DNA of 64,000 nucleotides, taken from Scandinavium goeteborgense (GTDB lineage Bacteria; Pseudomonadota; Gammaproteobacteria; Enterobacterales; Enterobacteriaceae). The notes under the pieces are model-generated. The model was given only the letters and a program-made list of their open reading frames with translations, did not search any database and was not told where the DNA came from. The stretch is from NCBI RefSeq assembly GCF_003935895.2, contig NZ_CP054058.1:806001-870000 (forward strand). Reading direction: 5' to 3'. Made by a program: the position numbers and the translations under genes. How positions within the stretch are numbered: the stretch's first letter is position 1; each line of letters starts with the position of its first letter. Below, piece by piece: positions 16,482 through 25,741 of the stretch.

Positions 16482-16524
16482 TGCTACTATAGCCGCCGGT
16501 CAGACCGCCAGGAGCGGCGGTCTG
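16482..16524 (+). promoter_or_regulatory. extended -10 promoter and 9-bp hairpin before the GntR gene
   Basis: TGCTACTAT at 16482-16490 has the form of an extended -10 element, 26 bp after the GH1 stop. A perfect inverted repeat, CAGACCGCC-AGGAGC-GGCGGTCTG (16501-16524), lies at the expected RNA start, 33 bp before the GTG. There is no U-tract, so it is more likely an operator or 5' leader hairpin than a terminator. The GntR gene may thus have its own promoter inside the operon. Confidence 0.45.
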
Positions 16525-16557
16525 TGCATCCACCCGCAAGCAGACACAGGTGATATT

Positions 16558-17331
16558 GTGGAAAAGGCCGTTGTTCCGCCGGAAAAAAAACCTTACCAGG
16601 AAATTGGTGAAGATTTGCGCGCCCAGATTATGCAGGGCCTTTACCCGGTGGGTTCCCGGCTGCCGCCCGAGCGTAATATTGCGGAAAAGTATGGCGTCAG
16701 CCGGACTATAGTTCGTGAAGCGCTGCTGATGCTGGAGTTGCAGGGAACTGTGGATATTCGCCAGGGATCGGGCGTGTACGTGATGCGTATACCGCAGGAA
16801 AACGACAGCGAAGAAGAGCAGATGCTGAACAGCGACGTCGGGCCGTTTGAGATTTTGCAGGCGCGTCAGCTTCTTGAAAGCAACATTGCGGCCTTCGCCG
16901 CGAAAATGGCTACCCGGGCTGACATCGACAATCTCAAACGGATTATCGAGCAGGAACAGCGCGCGATTGCGGCCAACGACACCACCCAGGACAACAGTAA
17001 AATGTTTCACCTGGTGCTGGCTGGCGCGACGCAAAACCAGATGCTGCTGACCACCGTTGAGAAAATCTGGCTGCAAATGGACAGCAGCCCGCTGTGGCAG
17101 CAGTTTAACGCGCACATCGCCAGCCGCGCCTACCGCCTGAAGTGGCTCGGCGACCGGCAAACCATTCTGGCGGCGCTGCGCCGTCGCGACGTGATGGGAG
17201 CCTGGCAGGCAACGTGGCAGCACCTTGAGAATGTGAAGAATAGTCTGTTAGAACTCTCTGACGAGGATGCGCCAGATTTCGACGGCTACCTGTTTGAATC
17301 CGTACCCATTTTTCAGGGGAAATTGGTGTGA
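16558..17331 (+). CDS. GntR/FadR-subfamily regulator, UxuR-like
   Basis: The product is 257 residues from GTG 16558, with AGGTGA just upstream. An alternative start at 16474 would run through the hairpin. The winged HTH covers about residues 10-78 (LPPERNIAEKYGVSRTIVREALLML). The FCD effector domain contains GPFEILQARQLLESNIAAFA and WQHLENVKNSLLELS, both strongly reminiscent of E. coli UxuR. UxuR and ExuR repress hexuronate genes and are released by uronates. This copy sits in a beta-glucoside operon, so its ligand may differ. Its stop overlaps the GNAT start by 3 bp. Confidence 0.87.
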   Translation: MEKAVVPPEKKPYQEIGEDLRAQIMQGLYPVGSRLPPERNIAEKYGVSRTIVREALLMLELQGTVDIRQGSGVYVMRIPQENDSEEEQMLNSDVGPFEILQARQLLESNIAAFAAKMATRADIDNLKRIIEQEQRAIAANDTTQDNSKMFHLVLAGATQNQMLLTTVEKIWLQMDSSPLWQQFNAHIASRAYRLKWLGDRQTILAALRRRDVMGAWQATWQHLENVKNSLLELSDEDAPDFDGYLFESVPIFQGKLV

Positions 17332-17780
17332 AAATCCAGCCGCTGCATGACGTACCGCAGCACAGCCGCCAGGTTATCGACTGGCTCTGGCAGGCGTTTG
17401 GTGGCGTGGCGATGCCGCGCGAGTTTTTCGCCAGTATCATTGAGCACAGCCAGACGCCCGACGCGCTCCCGTTCACCTTTGTACTGACCGACGGCGACAC
17501 GCTGTTGGCGACCGTGGGTTTATGGCGCTGCGATCTGATCAGCCGTCAGGATCTTTTCCCGTGGATGGCGGCACTGTATGTCGATGAATCGGTGCGAGGG
17601 CAGGGCATTGCGGGCAGGTTGCAGGCGCATGTGATCGAGTACGCGCGCGGCAAAGGCTATTCGCAGCTGCATCTCTATTCGGCGTGTCGTGATTTCTACG
17701 AGCGTTTTGGCTGGCAGTACATCGGTGATGGCATCGAGTATCCGGCCACCACCGTGCATCTTTATCGCTACGAGCTTTGA
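17328..17780 (+). CDS. GNAT-family N-acetyltransferase
   Basis: The product is 150 residues starting at GTG 17328, overlapping the GntR stop (GTGA), which suggests translational coupling. The acetyl-CoA binding motif is VRGQGIAGRLQAHVIEYA (about residues 88-105). C-terminal hydrophobic and aromatic residues (YERFGWQYIGDGIEY) are typical of GNAT enzymes. The substrate is unknown. The 3' end overlaps galR on the other strand by 13 bp. As last gene of the island operon it may acetylate a sugar or antibiotic-like aglycone, but nothing in the sequence shows that. Confidence 0.85.
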   Translation: MKIQPLHDVPQHSRQVIDWLWQAFGGVAMPREFFASIIEHSQTPDALPFTFVLTDGDTLLATVGLWRCDLISRQDLFPWMAALYVDESVRGQGIAGRLQAHVIEYARGKGYSQLHLYSACRDFYERFGWQYIGDGIEYPATTVHLYRYEL

Positions 17781-18784
17781 GTTTCCACCGGTGAAATCAC
17801 CGAATGACGGCGCACAAGCGTCGGACTAAACAGGTGAGTGATTTCCGGCAGCGGGCGTTTATCAGCCAGTGCCAGCGCCAGTTCGGCAGCCTGAGTCGCC
17901 ATGGTAACAATCGGATAGCGCACGGTAGTCAGACGCGGGCGCACATAGCGTGAAATCAGCACGTCATCGAACCCAATCAGTGAAATTTCCCCCGGCACAT
18001 CAATGCCGTTGTCATTCAGCACGCCCATCGCCCCCGCGGCCATCGAGTCGTTGTAGCAGGCAACGGCGGTAAAGTTTTTGCCGCGCCCCAGCAGTTCGGT
18101 CATTGCCTGTTCGCCGCCGCTTTCATCAGGCTCGGCGAATGTCACCAGCCGCTCATTGCACGGCAAACCGCTCTCTTTCAGCGCATCGTAATAGCCCTGC
18201 AAACGATCTTCGGCGTCGGAAATGGCGTGGTTTGAACAGAGGTAGCCAATTCGGGTATGACCCTGTTGGATTAAATGGCGGGTGGCGAGCCAGGCGCCGT
18301 AACGATCGTCGAGGGCCACGCAGCGTTCTTCAAAACCGGCCACGATCCGGTTGATCAACACCATGCCGGGGATCTGATTCATCAGTCCGATCAGTTCTTC
18401 ATCGGGCAGCACTTTGGCATGGACAACCAGCGCCGCGCAGCGATGGCGAATCAATTGCTCAATGGCCTGGCGCTCTTTTTTCTCGTTATGGTAGCCATTG
18501 CCAATTAACAGAAAATTTCCGGTGTGATACGCCACCTGTTCAACGGCTTTGACCATTGCACCAAAAAACGGATCGGACACATCGCCCACCACCAGGCCAA
18601 CGGTTTCCGTCGATTGCTGCGCCAGCGCGCGGGCGTTGGCGTTCGGGTGATAGCTGAGCGTTTCCATGGCGGAAAATACCGCCTGACGTGAGGCTTCGCT
18701 GGCTTTGGGAGAGTTATTGATAACCCGAGAAACGGTGGCAACTGAAACACCTGCCATCCGGGCCACATCCTTTATTGTCGCCAT
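17768..18784 (-). CDS. galR: GalR, galactose repressor
   Basis: The product is 338 residues, nearly identical to E. coli GalR from the helix-turn-helix (MATIKDVARMAGVSVATVSR) to RRHSVISP. It represses galETK, galP and mgl in the absence of galactose. An apparent GalR operator lies 19 bp upstream of its start, consistent with autoregulation. In K-12 its 3' end faces lysA. Here the PTS island lies between them. Confidence 0.97.
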   Translation of the reverse strand: MATIKDVARMAGVSVATVSRVINNSPKASEASRQAVFSAMETLSYHPNANARALAQQSTETVGLVVGDVSDPFFGAMVKAVEQVAYHTGNFLLIGNGYHNEKKERQAIEQLIRHRCAALVVHAKVLPDEELIGLMNQIPGMVLINRIVAGFEERCVALDDRYGAWLATRHLIQQGHTRIGYLCSNHAISDAEDRLQGYYDALKESGLPCNERLVTFAEPDESGGEQAMTELLGRGKNFTAVACYNDSMAAGAMGVLNDNGIDVPGEISLIGFDDVLISRYVRPRLTTVRYPIVTMATQAAELALALADKRPLPEITHLFSPTLVRRHSVISPVETQSS

Positions 18785-18800
18785 AACATGCCTTTTAAGA

Positions 18801-18816
18801 GGGAAAACGTTTACAC
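18801..18816. promoter_or_regulatory. GalR/GalS operator in the galR promoter
   Basis: GGGAAAACGTTTACAC reads GTGTAAACGTTTTCCC on the other strand. This fits the GalR consensus GTGNAANCGNTTNCAC with a central CG and supports autoregulation of galR. Confidence 0.75.
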
Positions 18817-19034
18817 CTGTTCAGTGTTACGGAAAACCCAGTGTTGTTCAAGGCTAAGCGCGGATCGTCTGCTGCAAATGTGATGCGAAAGGGCGTACGG
18901 CGTGAAAAAGTTACACAGCACGTCACAGGCAATTGAAACGGAAAAGATGAATCCAAACCTTTAGTTACACTTTGCGATTAGCTGTTGCGATTGATCGCTG
19001 GAGGATTCATCAATCTGATTGATACTCTGACTAT

Positions 19035-19122
19035 CCCAGAGGTATTGATTGGTGAGAATTTTTTAGTACGATTACGTACTTCTCTTCTTGCACCGACCTG
19101 CGCAGATGCGCAGGTTTTTTTT
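19035..19122 (+). ncRNA. omrA: OmrA/OmrB-family small RNA (single copy)
   Basis: This 88-nt RNA starts CCCAGAGGTATTGATTGGTGAG, the conserved seed region of OmrA and OmrB, and ends with the intrinsic terminator GACCTGCGCAGATGCGCAGGTTTTTTTT. The length and the internal part (GTACGATTACGTAC) are closer to OmrA. The Omr RNAs act with Hfq to repress outer-membrane protein genes (cirA, fepA, ompT) and ompR-envZ, and are activated by OmpR. A GATACT at 19021-19026 is a plausible -10, with no good -35, as expected for an activator-dependent promoter. E. coli has two tandem copies here. Only one is present in this window. Confidence 0.93.
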
Positions 19123-19204
19123 ACCCAAAATTCAGCCCCCTCCTGCTTTCCTGCCGCATCTCATGTAACCTGCAAAAAGTCATTTTTTGCAAAATGGAGT
19201 TGAT

Positions 19205-21364
19205 ATGCTGTTGGGCTTTTTTCGATTTCTTTTCAGAGTGATGTTTCGGGTTAAAGTCACCGGAAATGCGGCCGCTCTGCGCCAGCCGAAGGTGCTGATC
19301 ACCCCGAACCATGTCTCGTTTATTGACGGCATTTTACTGGCGCTGTTTTTACCCGTGCGCCCGGTGTTTGCGGTCTATAGCTCTATCAGTCAGAAGTGGT
19401 TTATGCGCTGGCTGGCACCGCTCATTGATTTTGTTCCCTTAGATCCGACCAAGCCGATGTCTATCAAGCACTTGGTGCGTCTGGTTGAGCAAGGGCGCCC
19501 GGTGGTGATTTTCCCGGAAGGGCGAATTTCCATTACCGGCTCGCTGATGAAAATCTACGACGGCGCGGCCTTCGTGGCGGCAAAGTCGCAGGCGGTGGTG
19601 GTTCCGATTCGTATTGAAGGCGCCGAACTGACGTTTGCCAGCCGACTGAAAGGCCTGGTGAAACGCCGCTTCTTCCCGCAAATCCAACTGCATATTTTGC
19701 CCCCGACTTCACTGCCGATGCCGGATGCCCCGCGCGCGCGCGATCGCCGTAAAATCGCCGGTGAAATGCTGCATCAGATAATGATGGAAGCCCGGATGGC
19801 GGTGCGCCCACGTGAAACGCTGTACGAAGCGCTGCTTTCTGCCCAGCACCGTTATGGCGACAGAAAGCCGTGCATAGAAGACATTAATTTCCAGCCGGAT
19901 AACTACCGTAAGCTGCTGACCAAAACGCTGTTCGTGGCGCGCATTCTGGAAAAATACAGCGCCAAGGATGAGAAAATTGGCCTGATGTTACCAAATGCCG
20001 GGATCAGCGCGGCAGTGATTTTCGGCGCCATTGCCCGGGGGCGAATCCCGGCAATGATGAACTACACCGCGGGCATCAAAGGGCTCTCGAGCGCGATTAC
20101 CGCGGCGGAAATCAAAACCATCTTTACCTCCCGACAGTTCCTCGATAAAGGGAAACTGTGGCATCTGCCGGAACAGCTGACTCAAGTGCGCTGGGTGTTT
20201 CTGGAAGATTTAAAAGGCGACGTGAAGTTGACCGACAAGCTGTGGATTTTCGGCCATCTGTTGATGCCGCATCTGGCACAGGTCAAGCAGCAGCCGGAAG
20301 ACGCGGCTATCGTGCTGTTCACCTCCGGTTCGGAAGGCAATCCGAAGGGCGTGGTGCACAGTCATAAAAGTATTCTGGCTAACGTCGAGCAGATTAAAAC
20401 CATTGCAGACTTCACTGCCCGCGACCGTTTTATGTCGGCGCTGCCATTGTTCCACTCTTTCGGCCTGACCGTGGGGCTGTTTACGCCGTTGCTGACTGGG
20501 GCGGAAGTGTTTCTCTATCCGAGCCCGCTGCATTATCGCATTGTGCCGGAGCTGGTCTACGATCGTAACTGTACGGTGCTGTTCGGCACCTCCACGTTCC
20601 TGGGCCACTACGCGCGTTTTGCCAATCCGTATGATTTCCACAAAGTGCGTTACGTGGTCGCCGGTGCCGAAAAGCTTCAGGACAGCACCAGGCAAATCTG
20701 GCAGGACAAATTTGGCCTGCGCATTCTGGAAGGCTACGGCGTAACCGAATGCGCACCGGTGGTCTCGATCAACGTACCGATGGCGGCAAAACCGGGCACG
20801 GTTGGCCGCATTTTACCGGGCATGGATGCGCGACTGCTGGCGGTACCGGGCATTGAAGAAGGCGGGCGTTTGCAGTTGAAAGGTCCGAACATCATGAACG
20901 GTTATCTGCGCGTGGAAAACCCCGGCGTACTGGAACAGCCGACGGCAGAAAACCCGAACGGCGAGCTGGAAACCGGCTGGTATGACACCGGCGATATCGT
21001 GCTGTTTGACGAACAGGGCTTCGTAAAAATTCAGGGCCGTGCCAAGCGCTTCGCGAAAATCGCCGGAGAAATGGTGTCGCTGGAAATGGTCGAGCAGCTC
21101 GCACTGGCAGTATCACCCGACAAGCTGCACGCCACGGTGATTAAGCAGGATGCGAGCAAAGGTGAGGCGCTGGTGCTGTTTACCACCGACGCAGAACTGA
21201 CGCGCGACAAACTGCAGCAGCAGGCGCGAGCCAGCGGAATACCGGAGCTCGCGGTGCCGCGCGATATTCGCTGCCTTAAACAGTTACCACTTCTCGGCAG
21301 CGGCAAACCCGATTTTGTCGCCCTCAAAGAGCAGGTTGATCAGGTGGAAAAACCGAATGAGTGA
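19205..21364 (+). CDS. aas: Aas, 2-acylglycerophosphoethanolamine acyltransferase / acyl-ACP synthetase
   Basis: The product is 719 residues from ATG 19205, exactly the E. coli length; a TTG-type start 18 bp earlier is not supported. The N-terminal acyltransferase domain has NHVSFIDG (HX4D) and FPEGR. The C-terminal AMP-binding acyl-ACP synthetase domain has [12 protein letters not shown] and GWYDTGDI. It is an inner-membrane enzyme that re-acylates lysophosphatidylethanolamine imported by LplT. lplT starts within the last codons of aas (8-bp overlap), a conserved coupling. Confidence 0.97.
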   Translation: MLLGFFRFLFRVMFRVKVTGNAAALRQPKVLITPNHVSFIDGILLALFLPVRPVFAVYSSISQKWFMRWLAPLIDFVPLDPTKPMSIKHLVRLVEQGRPVVIFPEGRISITGSLMKIYDGAAFVAAKSQAVVVPIRIEGAELTFASRLKGLVKRRFFPQIQLHILPPTSLPMPDAPRARDRRKIAGEMLHQIMMEARMAVRPRETLYEALLSAQHRYGDRKPCIEDINFQPDNYRKLLTKTLFVARILEKYSAKDEKIGLMLPNAGISAAVIFGAIARGRIPAMMNYTAGIKGLSSAITAAEIKTIFTSRQFLDKGKLWHLPEQLTQVRWVFLEDLKGDVKLTDKLWIFGHLLMPHLAQVKQQPEDAAIVLFTSGSEGNPKGVVHSHKSILANVEQIKTIADFTARDRFMSALPLFHSFGLTVGLFTPLLTGAEVFLYPSPLHYRIVPELVYDRNCTVLFGTSTFLGHYARFANPYDFHKVRYVVAGAEKLQDSTRQIWQDKFGLRILEGYGVTECAPVVSINVPMAAKPGTVGRILPGMDARLLAVPGIEEGGRLQLKGPNIMNGYLRVENPGVLEQPTAENPNGELETGWYDTGDIVLFDEQGFVKIQGRAKRFAKIAGEMVSLEMVEQLALAVSPDKLHATVIKQDASKGEALVLFTTDAELTRDKLQQQARASGIPELAVPRDIRCLKQLPLLGSGKPDFVALKEQVDQVEKPNE

Positions 21365-22565
21365 GTCAGTGCACACTAACACTTCATTACGCTCGAAAGG
21401 GATGATGGCGGTACTCTGCGCCCAGTTCCTGTCAGCCTTTGGCGATAATGCGCTGCTGTTCGCCGTTCTGGCACTCATGAAAGAGCAGTTCTATCCGGAC
21501 TGGAGCCAGCCGGTTCTGCAAATGGTGTTTGTGGGCGCTTACATTCTTTTCGCGCCGTTTGTCGGGCAGTTCGCCGACAGCTTCCCGAAAGGCCGGGTGA
21601 TGATGGTTGCCAACGGAATGAAACTGATTGGTGCGGCGGCTATCTACATGGGCGTAAACCCGTTTATCGGCTATACGCTGGTGGGCGTGGGCGCGGCGGC
21701 ATATTCCCCGGCGAAATACGGCATTCTTGGCGAGCTGACCACCGGTGACAAACTGGTTAAAGCTAACGGGATGATGGAGTCATCGACCATCGCTGCGATT
21801 TTGCTAGGCTCCGTCGCGGGCGGCGTGCTGGCCGACTGGCACGTGCTGGCAGCGCTGGGCGTGTGTGCGCTGGTTTACGCCGGGGCAGTGGTTGCTAACC
21901 TGTTCATCACCCGTTTACCGGCGGCCAGAAGCGGGCAGTCCTGGCGTTTCAATGCCATGACCGGCAGTTTCTTCTCAGCCTGTAAAACGCTGTGGTTCAG
22001 CCGTGAAACGCGCTTTTCGCTAGTGGGCACTAGCCTTTTCTGGGGCGCGGGCGTCACGCTGCGTTTCCTGCTGGTGCTGTGGGTTCCGGCTGCGTTGGGG
22101 ATAACCGACAACGCGACGCCGACGTACCTGAATGCGATGGTCGCTGTCGGGATTGTGGTCGGTGCGGGGGCTGCGGCTAAACTCGTGACGCTGGAAACTG
22201 TGGCGCGCTGCATGCCGGCAGGCGTTTTGATTGGTGTTGCGGTGGTGATTTTCGCGCTGCAACATGCGCTGTTACCGGCTTACGTTTTGCTGTTGCTGCT
22301 GGGGATCTGCGGCGGCTTCTTTGTGGTGCCGCTGAATGCGCTGTTGCAGGAGCGCGGGAAACACACGGTCGGCGCGGGGAATGCGATTGCAGTGCAGAAC
22401 CTCGGCGAAAACAGCGCGATGCTGATTATGCTCGGCCTTTACTCGCTGGCAGTGATGGTGGGGATACCGGTGGTAGGCGTTGGGATTGGTTTCGGGACGC
22501 TGTTTGCGGTCGCGATTCTCGTGCTGTGGGTTTGGGGCCGAGGTAAAAGCAAAACCGTCTCATAA
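21357..22565 (+). CDS. lplT: LplT, lysophospholipid transporter
   Basis: The product is a 402-residue major-facilitator protein with twelve predicted helices, starting at ATG 21357 inside the aas 3' end. It is near-identical to E. coli LplT over most of its length ([38 protein letters not shown]). It flips lysophospholipids across the inner membrane for Aas. The C-terminus (RGKSKTVS) is a little longer than in E. coli. Its last codons and stop form part of the terminator stem and the first unit of a 95-bp tandem duplication. Confidence 0.96.
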   Translation: MSESVHTNTSLRSKGMMAVLCAQFLSAFGDNALLFAVLALMKEQFYPDWSQPVLQMVFVGAYILFAPFVGQFADSFPKGRVMMVANGMKLIGAAAIYMGVNPFIGYTLVGVGAAAYSPAKYGILGELTTGDKLVKANGMMESSTIAAILLGSVAGGVLADWHVLAALGVCALVYAGAVVANLFITRLPAARSGQSWRFNAMTGSFFSACKTLWFSRETRFSLVGTSLFWGAGVTLRFLLVLWVPAALGITDNATPTYLNAMVAVGIVVGAGAAAKLVTLETVARCMPAGVLIGVAVVIFALQHALLPAYVLLLLLGICGGFFVVPLNALLQERGKHTVGAGNAIAVQNLGENSAMLIMLGLYSLAVMVGIPVVGVGIGFGTLFAVAILVLWVWGRGKSKTVS

Positions 22566-22730
22566 CGAGACGGTTTTTAGTGTTTGCTCCCTCTCCCTGT
22601 GGGAGAGGGCCGGGGTGAGGGCATCAGACCGCACAAGGTAAAAGTAAAACCGTCTCATAATGAGACGGTTTTTAGTGTTTGCACCCTCTCCCTGTGGGAG
22701 AGGGCCGGGGTGAGGGCATCAGACCGCACA
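22541..22730. repeat. 95-bp tandem duplication covering the lplT 3' end and terminator
   Basis: Two units, 22541-22635 and 22636-22730, differ at only three positions. Each contains a terminator hairpin (AAAACCGTCTC / GAGACGGTTTT), then a second perfect hairpin CCCTCTCCC-TGT-GGGAGAGGG, then CCGGGGTGAGGGCATCAGACCGCACA. The second hairpin with GGCCGGGGTGAGGG is a common enterobacterial intergenic repeat. Unit 1 begins inside lplT. Unit 2 ends 4 bp before the tas stop codon. Confidence 0.95.
22551..22578 (+). terminator. lplT terminator (stop codon in the loop)
   Basis: An 11-bp perfect stem AAAACCGTCTC / GAGACGGTTTT encloses a five-base loop ATAAC that contains the lplT TAA. A T-tract is built into the 3' arm. 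A second copy lies at 22646-22673. Because the A-rich arm reads as T-tract on the other strand, both may also terminate tas from the minus strand. Confidence 0.85.
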
Positions 22731-22734
22731 AGGC

Positions 22735-23775
22735 TTAAGGCGCCGGGTAGGTATACACCTTATGCACCGCTTCAATCTCCACCAGAACCTCTTCGCTCAA
22801 TTCCAGATGCAAACTTTCCACGTTGGTTTTCAACTGCTCCATAGTGGTCGCGCCCAGTAGCGTGCTGGCGACGAACGGCTGACGACGCACGAACGCTAAC
22901 GCCATCTGAGCCGGATCGAGGTTATGACGCTTCGCGATATCCACATACGCCGCTACCGCTTTCTGTGACTGCTCGCTGCTGTAACGCGTAAAGCGGCTGA
23001 ACAGCGTGTTTCTTGCCCCGGCCGGTTGCGCACCGTTCAGGTATTTGCCGGTCAGAGTACCGAACGCCAGACAGGAATACGCCAGCAGCTCAACCCCTTC
23101 AAACTGGCTCACTTCTGCCAGCGCCACTTCATAGCTGCGGTTAAGCAGGCTATACGGGTTCTGAATCGTGACGATGCGTGGCAGGTCATGTTTATCGGCG
23201 AGGTGCAGATAGCGCATCACGCCAAATGCGGTTTCGTTCGAGACGCCGATGTAGCGAATTTTGCCCGCACGCTGGAATTCGGTCAGCGCTTCGAGAGTTT
23301 CCAGCAGGGTGATAACCGGCTGTGATTCCGTCCACTCGTAGCCGAGCTTGCCGAAGCAGTTGGTCGCGCGCTGCGGCCAATGAACCTGATACAGGTCGAG
23401 ATAGTCGGTTTGCAGACGAGTCAGGCTGTTGTGCAGCGCATCGCGGATGTTTTTGCGATCGAGCGCCTGGTTTGGACGAATGCCGTTGTCGTTATTGCGC
23501 GTTGGGCCGCTGACTTTTGAGGCCAGTACCAGTTTTTCACGGTTGCCGTGTTTCGCCAGCCAGTTGCCGACGTAGGTTTCGGTCAGACCCTGTGTTTCCG
23601 GGCGTGGAGGCACGGGATACATCTCTGCGACGTCAATCAGGTTAATGCCCTGAGCAACGGCGTAATCGAGTTGTGTGTGGGCGTCGGCTTCGCTGTTTTG
23701 TTCACCAAACGTCATAGTGCCCAGCCCAAGAGTACTGATCTCCAGTGAGCTGTGGGGGATACGGTGATAGTGCAT
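22735..23775 (-). CDS. tas: Tas, aldo/keto reductase
   Basis: The product is 346 residues, the same as E. coli Tas. The AKR catalytic set is visible: IDVAEMYP (Asp/Tyr), VLASKVSG (Lys) and LYQVHWPQR (His). NADPH-binding ELLAYSCLAFGTLTGKYL and STLLGATTMEQL follow. In E. coli, tas complements a tyrosine auxotroph as a suppressor of a prephenate dehydrogenase defect, but its natural substrate is unknown. It ends 4 bp from the tandem repeat at 22541-22730, whose hairpins probably serve as its terminator. Confidence 0.94.
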   Translation of the reverse strand: MHYHRIPHSSLEISTLGLGTMTFGEQNSEADAHTQLDYAVAQGINLIDVAEMYPVPPRPETQGLTETYVGNWLAKHGNREKLVLASKVSGPTRNNDNGIRPNQALDRKNIRDALHNSLTRLQTDYLDLYQVHWPQRATNCFGKLGYEWTESQPVITLLETLEALTEFQRAGKIRYIGVSNETAFGVMRYLHLADKHDLPRIVTIQNPYSLLNRSYEVALAEVSQFEGVELLAYSCLAFGTLTGKYLNGAQPAGARNTLFSRFTRYSSEQSQKAVAAYVDIAKRHNLDPAQMALAFVRRQPFVASTLLGATTMEQLKTNVESLHLELSEEVLVEIEAVHKVYTYPAP

Positions 23776-23897
23776 AGCCGTCTTCCTTTTTGTATATCAA
23801 CAACGTCATATCAAAAACGTCAGGAAGGACGCGAGAGGCGCCCTGACAAAGGAATATAAACATGGCAGATGCGAGGATAAAGCGGAAGTAAAAAATC

Positions 23898-23921
23898 AAA
23901 AAAGGCCAGACGAGCTGACCT
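23898..23921 (-). terminator. ygdR terminator
   Basis: Reading minus, AGGTCAG-CTCGT-CTGGCCT forms a 7-bp stem (one G-T pair) followed by TTTTTT. It begins 9 bp after the ygdR stop. Confidence 0.8.
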
Positions 23922-23929
23922 GTTTTCTT

Positions 23930-24148
23930 TTAGCGCTTAATGATTTGGGAAACATCGTCACGGTTGATCTGCATGCTGTTACCCTGCTGATCGTCGTAAC
24001 TGATAAGGCCGGTGTCGTCATCAACTTCTGGTTTTCCATCCGTCAGAATCATTCGGCCATCTTTCGTTGCCATCACGTAGTCACTGCTGCAACCGGAAAC
24101 GGCAAATGCCAGTCCCACCGCAGAAATCAAAACTGCCCATTTTTTCAT
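23930..24148 (-). CDS. ygdR: YgdR lipoprotein (DUF903)
   Basis: The product is 72 residues. Two adjacent ATGs (24151 and 24148) are possible; the second gives the E. coli N-terminus MKKWAV. A lipobox, FAVSGC, follows the hydrophobic leader, and lipidation at the cysteine is expected. The mature part [19 protein letters not shown] is the conserved DUF903 SH3-like fold. It is a paralogue of YgdI (52152-52379). Function is unknown. It is a small envelope lipoprotein. Confidence 0.93.
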   Translation of the reverse strand: MKKWAVLISAVGLAFAVSGCSSDYVMATKDGRMILTDGKPEVDDDTGLISYDDQQGNSMQINRDDVSQIIKR

Positions 24149-24244
24149 CATTATTACCCCTTATATGACCGCAACTCATATCATTCTAGATATAACCCGG
24201 TAAGGAGTAAGTAAAAAGCAGTAAAATCTTAAAAAGATTGCGGT

Positions 24245-24267
24245 GCAGCCCTCATTTTGAGGGCTGC
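24245..24267 (-). terminator. hairpin downstream of ygdQ
   Basis: A perfect 10-bp stem (GCAGCCCTCA / TGAGGGCTGC) with a 3-nt loop starts 9 bp after the ygdQ stop on the minus strand. The T-run (CTTTTT) comes about 10 nt later, so termination efficiency is uncertain. Confidence 0.6.
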
Positions 24268-24275
24268 CTTTGAAT

Positions 24276-24986
24276 TTAAAGCGGATTTTTTTTATTTCGC
24301 AGCAAATTGAGGGTTTCCACGGCAATGGAGAAAAACATCGCGAAATAGATATAACCCTTCGGCACATGAATAGAAAAACTTTCCAGCATTAATGTAAAGC
24401 CGACCAGGATAAGGAATGCCAGCGCCAGCATCTTGACCGATGGATGCCTGTCGACAAATTCGCCAATCGGACGCGCAGCAAACATCATCACGCCGACGGC
24501 AATCACCACCGCGGCCATCATAATGAACAGATGATCGGACAGACCGACCGCCGTAATCACCGAATCGAGGCTGAAAATAATATCGAGCAGCATGATTTGA
24601 ACGATCGCGCCGAAGAAGGAGTGGACGTTGGTTTTCAGCCCTTCCTCTTCACCTTCAATCGATTCGTGGATCTCTTTGCTGGCTTTCCAGATAAGGAACA
24701 GACCGCCCGCCAGTAAAATCAGGTCGCGGGCTGAAAAGGAGTGGTCGAAAAGCGTAAACAGCGGATTGGTCAGCCTGACGACCCAGGCGATTGACGCCAG
24801 CAGCCCAAGTCGCATCATCATCGCCGCAAACAGACCGATTCGGCGAGCGTGATTACGCTGAGCCGTCGGGAGTTTCGCCACCACCAGAGAGAGAAAAATA
24901 ATATTATCGATGCCCAGAACGATCTCCATGATCGTCAGTGTCCCAAGCGCCATCCACGCGTTAGGATCAGTTACCCATGCAAACAT
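24276..24986 (-). CDS. ygdQ: YgdQ, TerC-family membrane protein
   Basis: The product is 236 residues from ATG 24986, with AGGA upstream; a start at 25016 is not conserved. It has about seven membrane helices. TerC family motifs are EIVLGIDNIIFLS in helix 1 and IMLLDIIFSLDSVITAVG in the middle, with conserved acidic residues within the membrane. TerC proteins have been linked to metal ion, especially manganese, export during secretion. YgdQ itself is uncharacterised. The gene is monocistronic, between ygdR and mutH. Confidence 0.93.
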   Translation of the reverse strand: MFAWVTDPNAWMALGTLTIMEIVLGIDNIIFLSLVVAKLPTAQRNHARRIGLFAAMMMRLGLLASIAWVVRLTNPLFTLFDHSFSARDLILLAGGLFLIWKASKEIHESIEGEEEGLKTNVHSFFGAIVQIMLLDIIFSLDSVITAVGLSDHLFIMMAAVVIAVGVMMFAARPIGEFVDRHPSVKMLALAFLILVGFTLMLESFSIHVPKGYIYFAMFFSIAVETLNLLRNKKNPL

Positions 24987-25054
24987 TGTAAATCCTGCCA
25001 AAAACGAAAAGCGCAATTATAAGCCACGGACGGCCTTACCCCAAACGAATCATG

Positions 25055-25741
25055 TCAGAGCAGAAAATGCTGGGCCAGCAGGGCGGCGGTGAAGTTCTTC
25101 TTCAGATAAAAACCGCGGGGGAGGGTCAGGATAGGTTCGCCGTGAGTGCCGACGGCTTCGGTCAGGGCTTTACTGTTGGCGGCTTTCGGACGGAGTTGCA
25201 GCACCTCGCCGTGGCGAGCGGTAATGCGTTCCACTTGGCCAAGCACAATCAAATCCATCAACTCTTCCCAATCCATGCGCAGCTGATGTTCTTCTTCTGC
25301 GCTCGGGCTCCACAGCAGCGGGGTGCCGACGTGACGCTCCGCCAGCGGGATAGCGCGTTCACCTTCGACCGGGATCCACAACACGCGCTTGAGTTTATGC
25401 CGGACATGGCTGGTTTCCCAGGTGACGCCGCTGTTGCCGGTCAACGGGGCGACGCAGACAAACGTGGTTTCCAGCGGGCGGCCATTGCGGTCAACGGGGA
25501 TCGTTTTCAGCTCGACGCCCAGCGCGGCAAAATCCTGCTCGGGTTTACTGCCCGCGCTGGCCCCCAGCCAAATCTCCAGCAGCACGCCAATCCAGCCTTT
25601 ATCCCGCTTTAAATCGGGGGGAATGGGCAGGTTTGCCATCGCCGCCAATTCACCCAGCGAATAACCCGCCAACTGCTGCGCCTGAGCTAAAAGCTGGGCT
25701 TCAGATTGAGGGGAATGACGCAGAGGAGACAAGGGGGACAT
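25055..25741 (-). CDS. mutH: MutH, DNA mismatch repair endonuclease
   Basis: The product is 228 residues from ATG 25741, aligning to E. coli MutH from the first residue. It nicks the unmethylated strand at hemimethylated GATC after activation by MutS and MutL. The active-site DX(n)EXK lies in [17 protein letters not shown] (about residues 67-80), and the DNA-binding [16 protein letters not shown] stretch is conserved. It is transcribed away from the DARS2-like region and rppH. Confidence 0.96.
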   Translation of the reverse strand: MSPLSPLRHSPQSEAQLLAQAQQLAGYSLGELAAMANLPIPPDLKRDKGWIGVLLEIWLGASAGSKPEQDFAALGVELKTIPVDRNGRPLETTFVCVAPLTGNSGVTWETSHVRHKLKRVLWIPVEGERAIPLAERHVGTPLLWSPSAEEEHQLRMDWEELMDLIVLGQVERITARHGEVLQLRPKAANSKALTEAVGTHGEPILTLPRGFYLKKNFTAALLAQHFLL

